Positions 1 to 5,734 of a stretch of 7,684 bases of DNA are shown one piece after another. This stretch comes from an uncultured Polyangiaceae bacterium (GTDB lineage Bacteria > Myxococcota_A > Polyangia > Polyangiales > Houyiibacteriaceae): assembly GCA_947258625.1 (NCBI GenBank), contig CAMYJN010000095.1, forward strand, positions 1-7,684, in the 5' to 3' direction. The position numbers were made by a program, and so were the translations under genes. Each line of letters begins with the position of its first letter. Position 1 is the first letter of the stretch. The notes beneath the pieces are model-generated. The model saw only the letters and a list, made by a program, of their open reading frames with translations, was not told the DNA's origin and did no database searches.

Positions 1-930
1 GAGCGAGACCCCTGGCACGATACTTCGCGTCGGTTTCGCATCCGTCGGTTTGCAGGCCCGGAGTGCTTTCTCGAGCACCTCGAAGGGGTCCGGGTCGCGC
101 ACTTGACCGACCTGCACGTCGGCCGGGTCACGCCGATGGAGGTCCAGTACGACGCGGCCTCGATGACCAACGCCGGCAAGCCCGACATTGTGGTCATCAG
201 TGGCGACTTCGTCTGCCACAGCCAGGTGTATCTCGAAGATCTCACCGAGGTGATCAGCCAGATCGACGCGCCCGTTTTCGCCGTCCTCGGCAATCACGAT
301 CACTGGGCAGGAGCGGGCCCGGTGCGGGAGGCGCTTCGACGCGGCGGCGCCGAGGTGCTCGACAATGCGAACACCACCATTCACGTCGGGCACCAGGCCT
401 TGCAGGTCGTCGGCCTGGACGATGCCTATACCGGTCACGCGGATCGACGTGCGGCGCTCAAGGGCTTGCGGGTTGATCTGCCAGTCATCGGGCTATCACA
501 CATCGCCGAGGAAGCCGATGCGCTCTGGGAGGCTGGCGTGCCGCTGGTGTTCTCCGGTCATACGCACGCCGGGCAGATTACGGTAGCCCGGCTTCACGAG
601 CTGTCGGTAGGGAAGCTCGCCGGGCACAAGTACATCCATGGGCTGTACGGTTCGCGGGGCACCGATGATCCGCAGGGTGCAGTCTATGTCGGCGCTGGGG
701 TGGGGGCTGCAATCGTTCCTCTCCGATTGGGCGAGCGCGCCAAGCGCGAGGTGGCATTCTTCGAGCTGGGCACGCAACCCGGCGCCTTCGACGAACATCA
801 CGGCGAGCAGGAGGCTCACCCGGGCCGCATTCCTTCCGAGAAGACCAAGGAGCGTCGGGCGCAGGCCGTGCTTCGCAAGCATCAAAAGCGCAAGCGCCGA
901 AACGGAAACAACGCCGGCTTCAACTCCTGA
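1..930 (+). CDS. Metallophosphoesterase (calcineurin-like), 5' end outside window
   Basis: Probable metal-dependent phosphohydrolase of the calcineurin-like superfamily. The substrate cannot be read from sequence. The metal-binding blocks appear in order: D-x-H (TDLHVG, Asp codon at 109), GD (Asp codon at 205), GNHDH (289-303), a lone GLSH (His codon at 499) and GHTHAGQ (556-576). The GHTHxGQ ending is typical of the YkuE-like branch, whose members often act at or beyond the membrane on phospholipid head groups; that role here is inference. The frame is open from base 1 with no ATG or GTG before the first motif, so the start, and any signal or membrane segment, lies upstream of the window. 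After the catalytic fold the protein carries a tail of about 30 residues very rich in Lys and Arg (about 835-915). The stop is TGA at 928-930. The gene is convergent with trxB, 11 nt away. Confidence 0.92.
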   Translation, partial: ERDPWHDTSRRFRIRRFAGPECFLEHLEGVRVAHLTDLHVGRVTPMEVQYDAASMTNAGKPDIVVISGDFVCHSQVYLEDLTEVISQIDAPVFAVLGNHDHWAGAGPVREALRRGGAEVLDNANTTIHVGHQALQVVGLDDAYTGHADRRAALKGLRVDLPVIGLSHIAEEADALWEAGVPLVFSGHTHAGQITVARLHELSVGKLAGHKYIHGLYGSRGTDDPQGAVYVGAGVGAAIVPLRLGERAKREVAFFELGTQPGAFDEHHGEQEAHPGRIPSEKTKERRAQAVLRKHQKRKRRNGNNAGFNS

Positions 931-941
931 AGTGCGGTGGC

Positions 942-1889
942 TTATCCATGGCCGGCGAGGAACTGCTCAGCCTCGAGTGCGGCCATGCAACCGCTTCCGG
1001 CCGCAGTAACCGCCTGGCGCCACTTCTTGTCCTGTACGTCGCCTGCTGCAAACACACCGGGGATGTTGGTCTGCGTCGAATCGGGCTTGGTGAGGATGTA
1101 GTCCTGATCGTCCGTGTCGATTTGGCCCCTCAAGAACGCAGTGTTTGGCGTGTGGCCGATCGCGAAGAAGAGGCCGGCCACGGGGATGTCTCGCTCCTCG
1201 TTGGTCTTCAGGTCTTTGACGCGGACGGCCTCGAGGAAATCCGCGCCCTTCGCCTGCGTGACGACGTGTGACCAGAGAATCTCGATCTTCGGGTTGTCCA
1301 ACGCACGCTGCTGCATGATCTTCGAAGCGCGAAGCTCGTCGCGGCGGTGAACGAGGTACACCGTCGAGCCGTACTTGGTGAGGAAGGACGCCTCTTCAAC
1401 CGCAGAGTCTCCGCCGCCGATCACCGCCAGAGGCTGATTGCGGAACGCCGGAAGCGCGCCGTCGCAGACCGCGCACGCCGAGATGCCCTTCTGCCAGAGC
1501 TCTCCATCGTCGGCCCCTGGGATCTCGAGCCGCTTGGCGGTCGCGCCGGTCGCGATGATGACCGAGTCCGCGCTACCCTCCTGGGCGTCGGCTTTGAAGC
1601 GGAACGGCCGGCTCGACAAGTCGATCTCGTTGACCGTTTCCGTGTGGATCGTCGTGCCGAAGCGCTCCGATTGCGCGCGAAAGCGATCCATCATGTCAGG
1701 GCCCATGATGCCCTCCGGGAAGCCTGGGTAGTTCTCGACGTCGGTGGTCGTCGTCAACTGGCCGCCGGCGGCGATGCCTCCGGCCATGAAGCCTTCGAAG
1801 AGCACGGGTTTCAGCTCGGCCCGCGCCGCGTAAATCGCTGCGGTGTGGGCTGCGGGTCCACTTCCGATGATCAAGAGTCGATGGCTCAT
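942..1889 (-). CDS. trxB: Thioredoxin reductase (NADPH, FAD), low-Mr type
   Basis: Cytoplasmic flavoenzyme that passes electrons from NADPH through FAD and a Cys pair to thioredoxin. The 315-residue length is normal for the low-molecular-weight family. Visible in order: FAD-binding GSGPA near residues 9-13, GGQLTTTT...ENYPGFP around 42-58, the redox motif CAVC (Cys139 and Cys142), NADPH-binding GGGDSA around 158-163, HRR at 181-183, and the C-terminal FAD block FAAGDV near 280-285 followed by [11 protein letters not shown] chose the ATG at 1889 because it is preceded by AAGGAG and begins at the conserved first beta strand ([12 protein letters not shown]). An in-frame start at 1940 would add 17 unsupported residues. 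It is the last gene of the minus-strand run, 54 nt behind the LhgO-like gene. Details such as [13 protein letters not shown] and DVQDKK(W)RQAVTAAG resemble plant and fungal NTRs more than E. coli TrxB. Confidence 0.96.
   Translation of the reverse strand: MSHRLLIIGSGPAAHTAAIYAARAELKPVLFEGFMAGGIAAGGQLTTTTDVENYPGFPEGIMGPDMMDRFRAQSERFGTTIHTETVNEIDLSSRPFRFKADAQEGSADSVIIATGATAKRLEIPGADDGELWQKGISACAVCDGALPAFRNQPLAVIGGGDSAVEEASFLTKYGSTVYLVHRRDELRASKIMQQRALDNPKIEILWSHVVTQAKGADFLEAVRVKDLKTNEERDIPVAGLFFAIGHTPNTAFLRGQIDTDDQDYILTKPDSTQTNIPGVFAAGDVQDKKWRQAVTAAGSGCMAALEAEQFLAGHG
947..987. other. Inverted repeat at the convergent gene ends
   Basis: CATGGCCG at 947-954 is matched by CGGCCATG at 980-987, an exact 8-bp inverted repeat. 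Inside it CGAGG (956-960) pairs with CCTCG (971-975), leaving a 10-nt loop and a small asymmetric bulge. The structure lies in the last codons of trxB and just past the metallophosphoesterase stop, where a terminator for the + strand gene would be expected. There is no T-run on either side, so it is not a canonical intrinsic terminator. A role in transcript 3'-end formation or RNA stability is inference. Confidence 0.3.
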
Positions 1890-1893
1890 GCTG

Positions 1894-1899
1894 CTCCTT
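1894..1899 (-). promoter_or_regulatory. Ribosome binding site of trxB
   Basis: The minus strand reads AAGGAG, then CAGC, then ATG at 1889. This Shine-Dalgarno match is the best in the window. It fixes the trxB start at 1889 and rules against the in-frame codon at 1940. Confidence 0.8.
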
Positions 1900-1907
1900 T
1901 TTGACGC

Positions 1908-1928
1908 CCGGGTTATGCATACCCCCGG
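1908..1928. promoter_or_regulatory. Dyad in the trxB leader
   Basis: Between the LhgO-like gene and trxB lies the 8-bp palindrome TATGCATA (1914-1921), flanked by CCGGG (1908-1912) and CCCGG (1924-1928), which are inverted copies of each other within one base of the same centre. It sits just upstream of the trxB ribosome binding site. It could be a protein-binding operator or a weak hairpin in a processed leader. No regulator can be named from the sequence. Confidence 0.25.
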
Positions 1929-1943
1929 CCCGGAGTGCAACCC

Positions 1944-3053
1944 CTAAGCAAGCACATCGGACACGCGCGCACCGATCGCAAGGGCAGCGGTCAGCCCTGG
2001 AGACTCGATGCCAATCAAATGCACCATTCCAGGCTGTGACTCTGGACTGCGAATCACGAAGTCCGCAAATCCACCCTCGGGACCGACCAGCTTCGGCCGG
2101 ATACCACTGTAGTCCGGCGTCAAGTGCTCCGGACGGATCGACGGGAGGTATCGAGCGACGGCTTCGGCAAAGCGTTCGACCCGCGACTCGTCCACCGAAT
2201 AGTCGATGGTATCGACGAACTCGGCGTCGGGCCCCGCGCGCCGAGCCCCGGTGATGTCCGCAGTGATGTGAACGCCGAGCCCCCCACCCGAGGGCAGTGG
2301 GTAGATCAGGCTGTTGCGCGTTTTTGGCGCGCCGGAGCCGAGCGCGAAGTACGAGCCTTTGCAGGGGTGAAGCCGCCACGGTCGCTCAGCCTCGGCCAGC
2401 CCGGATTTTCCTGCGACATCGAGCGCGGAAAGGCCGGCCGAGTTTACCACACGCCGAGCCAAGAGCTCCATCTCGCTTCCTTTGCTGTCCGTGGTTTGAA
2501 CGAGCCAGCCACCTTCGGTCTTTCGGATCGAATCGACCCCGGTGTGATAGACGACCATGCCGTTGGCCTCGATGATCTGGTGAACGAGGCTCGCGATCAA
2601 CTCGTGCACGTCGACGACGCCCGAGGTCGGAGAGTGGAGCGCGAGCTCGCAGCGGAGCTCCGGCTCCTGTTCGCGTGCCTCGGCGCCGGTCATGAGCCGC
2701 AGTTCGCCCGCGCCCACGTCTCGTGCATGCCGGGCGATCGCGCGGAGACGTTCCTCGTCCTCCGCGCTCGTCGCGACGATGAGCTTCCCGGTGTGCTTGT
2801 GAGGCACGTCGTGCGCTTCGCACCAGGCGTAGAGGCGGCGGTTTCCCTCGATACAGAGCCGTGTCTTCAGGGAGTCCTGAGGGTAGTAGATCCCCGCGTG
2901 CACCACCCCGCTGTTCCGGCTCGAGATCTCGCGTCCGGGACCCACTTCCCGCTCGAGGACCAGCACCGAGTCGAGCCTCTTCGCGAGCTCGTACGCGCAA
3001 GCCAGGCCAACCACGCCAGCGCCGATCACCACAGCATCCACCGTTTCAGACAT
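1944..3053 (-). CDS. lhgO: L-2-hydroxyglutarate oxidase-like FAD oxidoreductase
   Basis: Member of the DAO-type FAD oxidoreductases closest in pattern to LhgO/L2HGDH, which oxidises L-2-hydroxyglutarate to 2-oxoglutarate and feeds electrons to the quinone pool or to oxygen. Seen in the 369-residue product: the Rossmann FAD motif GAGVVGLA (about 11-18), the family block SSRNSGVVHAGIYY (44-57), GKLIVA near 89-94, LHSPTSGVVD near 139-148, KGSYF (232-236), YPLPSGGGLGVHIT (251-264), and a C-terminal FAD contact with SPGLTAALAIG (about 351-361). The length is slightly short of E. coli LhgO but the fold looks complete. I prefer the ATG at 3053 to the GTG at 3059 because GAGG lies 7 nt from the ATG but only 1 nt from the GTG. 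It follows slt by 20 nt and precedes trxB by 54 nt. Family assignment is firm; exact substrate is likely but not certain. Confidence 0.85.
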   Translation of the reverse strand: MSETVDAVVIGAGVVGLACAYELAKRLDSVLVLEREVGPGREISSRNSGVVHAGIYYPQDSLKTRLCIEGNRRLYAWCEAHDVPHKHTGKLIVATSAEDEERLRAIARHARDVGAGELRLMTGAEAREQEPELRCELALHSPTSGVVDVHELIASLVHQIIEANGMVVYHTGVDSIRKTEGGWLVQTTDSKGSEMELLARRVVNSAGLSALDVAGKSGLAEAERPWRLHPCKGSYFALGSGAPKTRNSLIYPLPSGGGLGVHITADITGARRAGPDAEFVDTIDYSVDESRVERFAEAVARYLPSIRPEHLTPDYSGIRPKLVGPEGGFADFVIRSPESQPGMVHLIGIESPGLTAALAIGARVSDVLA

Positions 3054-3058
3054 GTCCA

Positions 3059-3064
3059 CCCCTC
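3059..3064 (-). promoter_or_regulatory. Ribosome binding site deciding the lhgO start
   Basis: The minus strand carries GAGGGG at 3064-3059 in the 20-nt gap after the slt stop codon. GAGG ends 7 nt before the ATG at 3053 and would be too close to the alternative GTG at 3059, which it overlaps. Confidence 0.6.
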
Positions 3065-3073
3065 ACAATGTCA

Positions 3074-5455
3074 CTAGAAGGCGAGTGGATCGATGCGCGG
3101 CTCCGGCAGGTGAACCGAGAGCTGCGGCATCGGAAGCTCCCGCTGCTGCCTGTAGGCCTCGTAGTGGACCAGCACCTTACGGACGTATCGGTGAGTCTGG
3201 GTAAAGGGAATCCGCTCCAGGAGGACATCGAGTGGGGCCTCCGCGGCACCCTCTTGAATCCAGCGACGCACGTTGTGGGGCCCGCCGTTGTACGCGGCGA
3301 TTGCGAGAGGAAGATGCCCGTCGAAACGCTGAATCAGGGAGGTCAGATACCAAGCGGCAAACTCCAGATTGAGGTTTGGGTCGAGGAGGTCGGCCGGAGT
3401 GAAGTCATCGTGGCCAAGCGTATGCGCGATGAGCTGACCGGTTCGCGGCATGATCTGCATGAGCCCCACGGCGCCTGCGTACGAGACGATGTGCTTTTGA
3501 TATGCGCTTTCGACTCGCATCACGGCGAGCAATAGGTTGGGATCGAGCCCATATCGCTTCGCGGCGGGCACAACGAGCCATTCGTACGCGCGCGGCAGCG
3601 TCTCGATGAAGTCCGGACCGGCAAAGCCACCTGCGGTGCCCATGTCGCCGAGAGTGGCCGCCACCATCGAAAGCGTCGCGCGATCGTCATCGGAAAGGTC
3701 GACGCGCGCGGCTCGCACATCGCTTGCGATCGCTTCTTGCAATCGCCCGTCAGCGCGCGCCACGCAGTTCAGTCCAGCCCGTGCGACAGGCTTTCCCAGC
3801 GCCTCTCTCCAGCGCAGGTAAGCCTCGAACAACTCGGCCGTCGCTGCATCTCGCTCGCCCACTCGGAGAAGGTCGACGGCGCGCGCGATCCACGGGTAGC
3901 TGTTCAGGTGACGCTCACCGATCGGTCGGAGCTGTTTGGCGAGCGCGCGGCTGGATGTTCGTGGGGGGCGGGGCAGGGCCTGTTCTTGCGGATTCGAGAG
4001 CCCCTGAGCTGCCGCGCTCGGAGCGCCATGCTCCACGCGCAGCAGCCCGTTGTTCGCCCAAAGCGCGTAGTATTCGTCCCCGGCAAGCGCGGCTTCGGCC
4101 TTCGCCCTCGCAAAAAACAGCGCCGCCTGTGCCGGCCGCTGGGCGCGTTCGTGGGCTCTGGCCAGATGATAGATCGCGGCCGTTCGGTAGCGGGATCCAG
4201 GGCGCTTCGCGATCTCACTCAGAAGCCCGATGATCAGTCCTTCGCCGCCTGTGCCGGCCGCGGCCATCGTAGCCTCGAAGAGAAGGGCGGACGGCGCCGC
4301 GGTTCGCTTGCTCAAAGAGATGAGGAGGCCATCGACCTCCTCTTGAAGCCCCGCTGCCGAAGCGACCCGAATCATGTCGACGAGTCGGTTGGTCGGAATC
4401 GACACGTTGGAGCGACCCGCACGCAAGCTGTCGAGCTGTAGGCGTGCACGCACGGGGTCGCGGGCACTCACGGTTTCCGCCATGTCGTTCGCGCGATGCT
4501 CGATGTGTTGGGCCTGCGCGACATCTTCGATCTCGAAGAGTTGCGCCGTTCGCAAGAACGACTCTGCTGCCTCCCAGCGTCCCTCGTCCCGCGCAAGCCG
4601 GCCCGCTAGGTAGTACACTTCGGCGTGCAGCGTTCCCGAAAGAGGGCTATCGAGGAGCTCTCCGATCGTCGACTTGGCTTCGTCGAGCGGCCCGGTGCGC
4701 ACGAGCAGACGCGCCCGGTGCACTTGCTCCTCGTCGGTCATCGAGAGCGTGCCCTGGCCTCGCGCCTTCAGGCGTGCGAGCTCGGATTCGGCCCAGGCCG
4801 CGGTGCGGGTTCCCGGGTGGTCGACGCGAACCCTGTGCATCACCTGCATCGCCTCCGGATAGCGCGCTCGGCGCATCAGGCTCTGCGCGTGCTCGAAGAG
4901 AAGCTCGGTCGCATGGGGCACCGAGGGGTACGTCACCAAAAGGTCGTCCAGGGCTTGGTCCGCGCCCGGGTCATTCGAGCGAAGAAGGGCCAGGACCTTG
5001 CCGAATTCGGCTTCGACTCGAACGGATTCATGGGGGCTGACCAAGGCCTCCGTGAAGAATTCGGCGGCCTTTTCGGGTCGATTCCGAAGAAGCTCGAGCC
5101 GCGCGATCTGCAGCGCGATGCGGTCGCCGATACGAGGGAGCCCCCGATGGGCCAGGTCGAGCTGCAGGCGGGCCTCTTCGTAGTTCGCCGCCATGATCTG
5201 CTCACTCGCTTCGCGATAGGCTTCGATGGCGCGTGTCTTGAGCGGCTGAGTTTCCGAGATCGCAAACGCGTTGAAGTACGGACCGCACATGGGTCCGCGC
5301 CATGGCCTCCGGTCGATCGGAGTGGTGCTCGCGTTGGGCGCGTCCGCGATGCACATCGGCACGTCGGGCGATGCGTGGACCCGCACCGCAAGCGATGTGA
5401 AGATCAGCGCCGTGAGGGCCGCTGCTATGGGAACGCGAAGGGCCAAGCTCCCCAT
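3074..5455 (-). CDS. slt: Soluble lytic murein transglycosylase, Slt70-like
   Basis: Periplasmic enzyme that cleaves the MurNAc-GlcNAc bond of peptidoglycan non-hydrolytically, forming 1,6-anhydromuramyl ends. From the ATG at 5455 the 793-residue product opens with a signal peptide (hydrophobic about 6-24, likely cut after Val-His-Ala28). About 550 residues of helical, TPR-like repeats follow, then a C-terminal SLT domain. That domain holds the catalytic Glu649 in RVESAYQ, GLMQIMP (664-670), AAYNGGP (720-726) and RYVRKVL (756-762), all in the usual order. E. coli Slt70 is about 645 residues, so the repeat region here is longer. There is no lipobox, so a soluble or loosely attached enzyme is expected. 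Two Cys near the mature N-terminus could form a disulfide. An in-frame GTG at 5503 would add 16 residues ahead of the signal peptide; neither start has a good ribosome binding site. It ends (TAG) 20 nt before the LhgO-like gene, so the two are probably co-transcribed. Confidence 0.92.
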   Translation of the reverse strand: MGSLALRVPIAAALTALIFTSLAVRVHASPDVPMCIADAPNASTTPIDRRPWRGPMCGPYFNAFAISETQPLKTRAIEAYREASEQIMAANYEEARLQLDLAHRGLPRIGDRIALQIARLELLRNRPEKAAEFFTEALVSPHESVRVEAEFGKVLALLRSNDPGADQALDDLLVTYPSVPHATELLFEHAQSLMRRARYPEAMQVMHRVRVDHPGTRTAAWAESELARLKARGQGTLSMTDEEQVHRARLLVRTGPLDEAKSTIGELLDSPLSGTLHAEVYYLAGRLARDEGRWEAAESFLRTAQLFEIEDVAQAQHIEHRANDMAETVSARDPVRARLQLDSLRAGRSNVSIPTNRLVDMIRVASAAGLQEEVDGLLISLSKRTAAPSALLFEATMAAAGTGGEGLIIGLLSEIAKRPGSRYRTAAIYHLARAHERAQRPAQAALFFARAKAEAALAGDEYYALWANNGLLRVEHGAPSAAAQGLSNPQEQALPRPPRTSSRALAKQLRPIGERHLNSYPWIARAVDLLRVGERDAATAELFEAYLRWREALGKPVARAGLNCVARADGRLQEAIASDVRAARVDLSDDDRATLSMVAATLGDMGTAGGFAGPDFIETLPRAYEWLVVPAAKRYGLDPNLLLAVMRVESAYQKHIVSYAGAVGLMQIMPRTGQLIAHTLGHDDFTPADLLDPNLNLEFAAWYLTSLIQRFDGHLPLAIAAYNGGPHNVRRWIQEGAAEAPLDVLLERIPFTQTHRYVRKVLVHYEAYRQQRELPMPQLSVHLPEPRIDPLAF

Positions 5456-5535
5456 AATATTACAAATTTGTGACGTGGGGCGCAAAGATCGCGTTGCGGG
5501 CACGCCTCTTTATACGCAAACGGTGCGAGAGCGCT
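5456..5535 (-). promoter_or_regulatory. AT-rich leader before slt, possible promoter or operator
   Basis: This 80-nt gap between the microprotein and slt is the most A+T-rich spot in the window near the slt start. It contains the perfect 10-bp palindrome ACAAATTTGT (5462-5471). On the minus strand TTGCGC (5485-5480) and TAATAT (5462-5457) are 17 nt apart, a weak sigma70-like pair. However, transcription would then begin about 5 nt inside the ATG chosen for slt, so the pair may be chance. I see no terminator hairpin followed by a T-run here. Confidence 0.25.
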
Positions 5536-5730
5536 TCATTCCTGCGAGAGTTCGTCCGCTCCCTGCTCATTGCTCGTCTCGACTTCGCTGGTCGGCTCCT
5601 CGCTCGGCTCGTCTTGGACCTCCGGTTGCAGAACGGTGATGACACCGATTCCAACGAGCAGGGTAAAGCCGATCAAGAGCAACGCTGTGCGCCGCTTTGG
5701 TGTCTCGTACCCTTCCTCGCCGGTGCGCAT
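5536..5730 (-). CDS. Small single-pass membrane protein, acidic C-terminal tail
   Basis: I do not recognise a family for this 64-residue protein. Its layout argues that it is real. There is a short N-terminal part ending in Lys-Arg-Arg (12-14), one strongly hydrophobic helix (about 15-34, TALLLIGFTLLVGIGVITVL), and a 30-residue tail with 11 Asp or Glu and no Lys or Arg. The positive-inside rule predicts the N-terminus in the cytoplasm and the acidic tail outside. The ATG lies 4 nt after the proS stop, and GAGG 9 nt upstream of it overlaps the last proS codons, so the two genes are probably translationally linked. The stop is TGA at 5538-5536, followed by 80 nt before slt. A low-complexity acidic tail also fits a chance reading frame, but helix, ribosome binding site and spacing together favour a gene. 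The function is unknown. Confidence 0.7.
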   Translation of the reverse strand: MRTGEEGYETPKRRTALLLIGFTLLVGIGVITVLQPEVQDEPSEEPTSEVETSNEQGADELSQE

Positions 5731-5734
5731 CTGC

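Noticed and set aside
63..476. A 137-codon open frame overlapping the metallophosphoesterase in another frame.
   Set aside because: Arg-rich low-complexity product; the metal-binding motifs are all in the overlapping frame.
1890..1940. A longer trxB start at 1940.
   Set aside because: The strong AAGGAG site serves the ATG at 1889, and the added residues precede the normal first strand of the family.
2124..3077. A 317-codon open frame on the + strand, opposite the LhgO-like gene.
   Set aside because: Its product has no recognisable domain and is rich in Arg, Ala and Gly, as expected of the antisense of a G+C-rich gene. The minus-strand frame carries full family motifs.
4625..5473. A 282-codon open frame on the + strand, opposite the N-terminal part of slt.
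   Set aside because: No motif or credible domain; it is the complement of a repeat-rich gene with strong codon bias and is interrupted outside that region.
5456..5503. A GTG start at 5503 for slt.
   Set aside because: It would put 16 polar residues before a standard signal peptide, and the purine-rich run ahead of it is only about 1 nt away. Kept as a minor alternative.
5504..5535. TATAAA on the minus strand after the microprotein stop as a -10 box for slt.
   Set aside because: No acceptable -35 element lies 16-18 nt upstream, so it is most likely chance.
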